Made by a program: the position numbers and the translations under genes. A DNA stretch of 30,183 nt, taken from contig CAKUJN010000017.1 of NCBI GenBank assembly GCA_934661735.1, positions 1 through 30,183 on the forward strand, in the 5' to 3' direction. Under the pieces are notes generated by a model. It searched no databases, was not told where the DNA came from, and saw only the letters and a list, made by a program, of their open reading frames with translations. Below, piece by piece: positions 28,377-30,183 of this stretch. Each line of letters begins with the position of its first letter. Position 1 is the first letter of the stretch. Source of the DNA: an uncultured Oscillospiraceae bacterium. Lineage in GTDB: Bacteria; Bacillota; Clostridia; Oscillospirales; Oscillospiraceae.

Positions 28377-29969
28377 ATGGTATTTGATACGCTGATTCTG
28401 AACGGAATACTGGTCGACGGACTTGGAAACGCACCGTTTGGCGCGGATATCGGCATCCGCGGCGGAAAAATCGAGGCAATCGGCCGGCTGGACGGCGCGC
28501 AGGCCAAGACGCGCATCGACGCGGCGGGCCGCTTTGTCACGCCTGGCTTCTGGGATGTGCACCGCCACGCCGATGCGGCGGTGTTCCGCGCGGGCTTCGG
28601 CCGGCTGGAGCTGGCGCAGGGCCTGACCGGCATCATCAATGGCAACTGCGGCCTTCCGGTCGCGCCCGCGCCGTCTGTGCGCCGGCGGGAGATCTATGAC
28701 TATCTTGCGCCCGTCACGGGCGAGGTGGCCCCCACGGTCGATACGTCGACCATGGAGAGCTATCTGGACGCGGCGGCGCGCACCGCGCTGCCGCTGAACG
28801 TGGGCATGCTCGCCGGCGGCGGCACCATCCGCGCGGCGGTGGCGGGATACGGCGCGGACAGCCTGACGCCGGAGCAGGTGCGTGAAATCCACCGCCTGAT
28901 CGAGCAGTCGCTGTCCGGCGGCGCGGTGGGTCTTTCGCTGGGCCTCGGCTACGCGCCGGAGTGCTTCTATACGACGGACGGCCTGATTGAAGCGCTTGCG
29001 CCGCTGCGCGAAAGCGGCACGGTCATCACCGTGCACATGCGTCAGGAGGGCGCTGGCGTCGTTGAGGCGCTGGCGGAAATGCTTGACGTGGCGCGCGCCC
29101 TGCGCACGCCGGTGCATATCAGCCATCTCAAGGGCATGGGCCGCGACAACTGGCGGCGCGCCGTGCCGCGCATGCTGGAAATGATGGCGCGCGCGCGGGA
29201 CGAGGGGCTGGACATCTCATGCGATCTGTATCCGTATGAGGCAGGCTCGACCCAGCTGATCCACGTCCTGCCGCCCGAGTGCCAGCGCGGCGGCCTCGCG
29301 GCGCTGAGCGAAAATCTCTGCAGGCCGGAATTCCGCGCGCACCTGCGCGAGCGGATGCAGACCGGCGCGGATTTTGAGAACATCGTCCGTCTGGTCGGCT
29401 GGGAGAACGTGCATGTGACGACGCTGGCAGGCGGCACGCATCCGGAATACATCGGAAAGAGCATCGCCGAGCTGGCTGAGCGTGCCGGCCGCGATGCGTA
29501 TGATTTCGCGTTCGATCTGCTGGCGGATGAGCGCTGCATGGTCACGATGATCGATTTCATCGCGCACGAGGACGACATCTGCGACATTCTGCGCGACACG
29601 TTCAGCGGCGTGATCTCCGACAGCACCTACCCCACCGGCGGACGGCTGCACCCGCGCGTCTACGGGACGTATGCGCGCCTGCTGGAGCGCTATGTGCGCG
29701 AAAAGCGCGTGCTGACGCTTGAACAGGCCGTCAAAAAGGTCACATCGCAGGCGGCGGACCTGTTCGGCTTTGCGCAGAAGGGACGGCTTGCCGCCGGCTG
29801 CGATGCGGATATCAATATTTTCGACCTCGCGCGCGTGCACGAGGCCGGAACGTACCTTGACCCCGAGCAGCTGGCACAGGGCATGGACTATGTGCTGGTA
29901 AACGGCACGGCGGCCATCGCGGACGGAAAATTCACCGGCGCAGCCGCCGGAAGCGTCCTCCGGCGCTGA
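28377..29969 (+). CDS. N-acyl-D-amino-acid deacylase (amidohydrolase family)
   Basis: A 530-aa amidohydrolase that hydrolyses N-acyl-D-amino acids to the free D-amino acid and a carboxylate. Zinc-site residues expected for D-aminoacylases are present: His62 and His64 (DVHRHAD), Cys91 (NGNCGLPVAP), His220 (TVHMRQEG), His250 (HISHLKGMG) and Asp415 (GVISDST). His220 and His250 carry the same numbers as those described for the Alcaligenes enzyme. Length and the C-terminal DLFGFAQKGRLAAGCDADINIFD stretch fit the family. The RBS GATGAGGTG precedes ATG 28377. With the kinase gene it may form a salvage route for modified D-amino acids or peptidoglycan-derived compounds, which is inference. A terminator and repeat copy D follow. 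Confidence 0.93.
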   Translation: MVFDTLILNGILVDGLGNAPFGADIGIRGGKIEAIGRLDGAQAKTRIDAAGRFVTPGFWDVHRHADAAVFRAGFGRLELAQGLTGIINGNCGLPVAPAPSVRRREIYDYLAPVTGEVAPTVDTSTMESYLDAAARTALPLNVGMLAGGGTIRAAVAGYGADSLTPEQVREIHRLIEQSLSGGAVGLSLGLGYAPECFYTTDGLIEALAPLRESGTVITVHMRQEGAGVVEALAEMLDVARALRTPVHISHLKGMGRDNWRRAVPRMLEMMARARDEGLDISCDLYPYEAGSTQLIHVLPPECQRGGLAALSENLCRPEFRAHLRERMQTGADFENIVRLVGWENVHVTTLAGGTHPEYIGKSIAELAERAGRDAYDFAFDLLADERCMVTMIDFIAHEDDICDILRDTFSGVISDSTYPTGGRLHPRVYGTYARLLERYVREKRVLTLEQAVKKVTSQAADLFGFAQKGRLAAGCDADINIFDLARVHEAGTYLDPEQLAQGMDYVLVNGTAAIADGKFTGAAAGSVLRR

Positions 29970-29982
29970 TCCTGTAAATACC

Positions 29983-30012
29983 AAAGGGACGGGCAAAAGC
30001 CCGTCCCTTTTC
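29983..30012 (+). terminator. Rho-independent terminator of the deacylase gene
   Basis: AAAGGGACGGGC (29983-29994) and GCCCGTCCCTTT (29999-30010) flank an AAAA loop and are followed by TT. It is fused directly to the CCGTTTTCACCGGACTGCC module of repeat copy D. Confidence 0.88.
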
Positions 30013-30183
30013 CGTTTTCACCGGACTGCCTCTATTGCGGTTACACTGCAACTGTGCCTCCGGCGGCCTACTTTTTCTGTTGCGCCAGAAAAAGTAGGCA
30101 AAAAGAGGCGCTTCGTCCTCGCAAGCTCCATATCCCTCGTCCCGCCGCAAGCGGCAGGCCTCGTCCATTGCGCTGCTCGTCCT
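30013..30183 (+). repeat. Palindromic intergenic repeat, copy D (runs off the window)
   Basis: CCGTTTTCACCGGACTGCC, TTGCGGTTACACTGCAACTG, GTGCCTCCGGCGG and the perfect hairpin GCCTACTTTTTCTG (30066-30079) / CAGAAAAAGTAGGC (30086-30099), identical to that of copy B1. The tail is the reverse complement of the end of copy B2 (AGGACGAGCAGCG..CTGCCGC). It is co-oriented with the deacylase gene. Confidence 0.85.

Overview
The window is about 30 kb of GC-rich DNA (roughly 60-65 % by eye) with tightly packed protein genes. A SpoIIE homologue, a three-repeat SLH surface protein, a QueH-type epoxyqueuosine reductase, a DUF624/YesL protein and an XRE-TPR regulator together point to an endospore-forming Clostridia relative. 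A high-GC gut Oscillospiraceae type (Flavonifractor, Intestinimonas, Oscillibacter) is my best guess; this comes from gene content and style, not from a marker-gene comparison. I saw no rRNA, tRNA, CRISPR array, transposase or phage gene.

Layout. 1-3235: Na+/solute symporter (-), queH (-) and a divergent YfbR-type 5'-deoxynucleotidase (+). 3236-3888: a gene-free block of palindromic repeats. 3889-6037: nicotinate phosphoribosyltransferase pncB (-) and a CYTH-domain protein (-). 6217-8274: spoIIE (+). 8275-9052: a second gene-free repeat block. 9053-11078: a four-gene overlapping operon (-) of ECF sigma factor, 79-aa membrane protein, multi-pass membrane protein and PrsW-family protease. 11298-19654: a MalT-like LuxR regulator (+) followed by a 1950-residue SLH surface protein (+). 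19806-20876: LacI-family regulator (-). 21037-23460: an overlapping operon (-) of MarR regulator, an alpha-oxoamine synthase resembling serine palmitoyltransferase, and a short-chain reductase. 23638-25961: isochorismatase-family hydrolase, DUF624 protein and XRE-TPR regulator (+). 26130-29969: MFS transporter, APH-fold kinase and N-acyl-D-amino-acid deacylase (+), ending in another repeat copy at the right edge.

Four things stand out. (1) A modular family of palindromic intergenic repeats sits at the 3' ends of genes, each copy oriented with the gene it follows. Two copies of several hundred bp lie in opposite orientation around the pncB-CYTH-spoIIE segment. (2) The MarR/oxoamine synthase/reductase operon looks like the first two steps of sphingoid-base (or related amino-lipid or alpha-hydroxyketone) synthesis, which is unexpected in this kind of organism. 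(3) The sigma factor/PrsW operon carries its own candidate membrane partners but no recognisable zinc anti-sigma factor. (4) The giant surface protein sits directly behind a MalT-like regulator and has AT-rich stretches in its N-terminal half. NAD salvage is represented twice (pncB and a nicotinamidase-like hydrolase), although the two genes are not adjacent.
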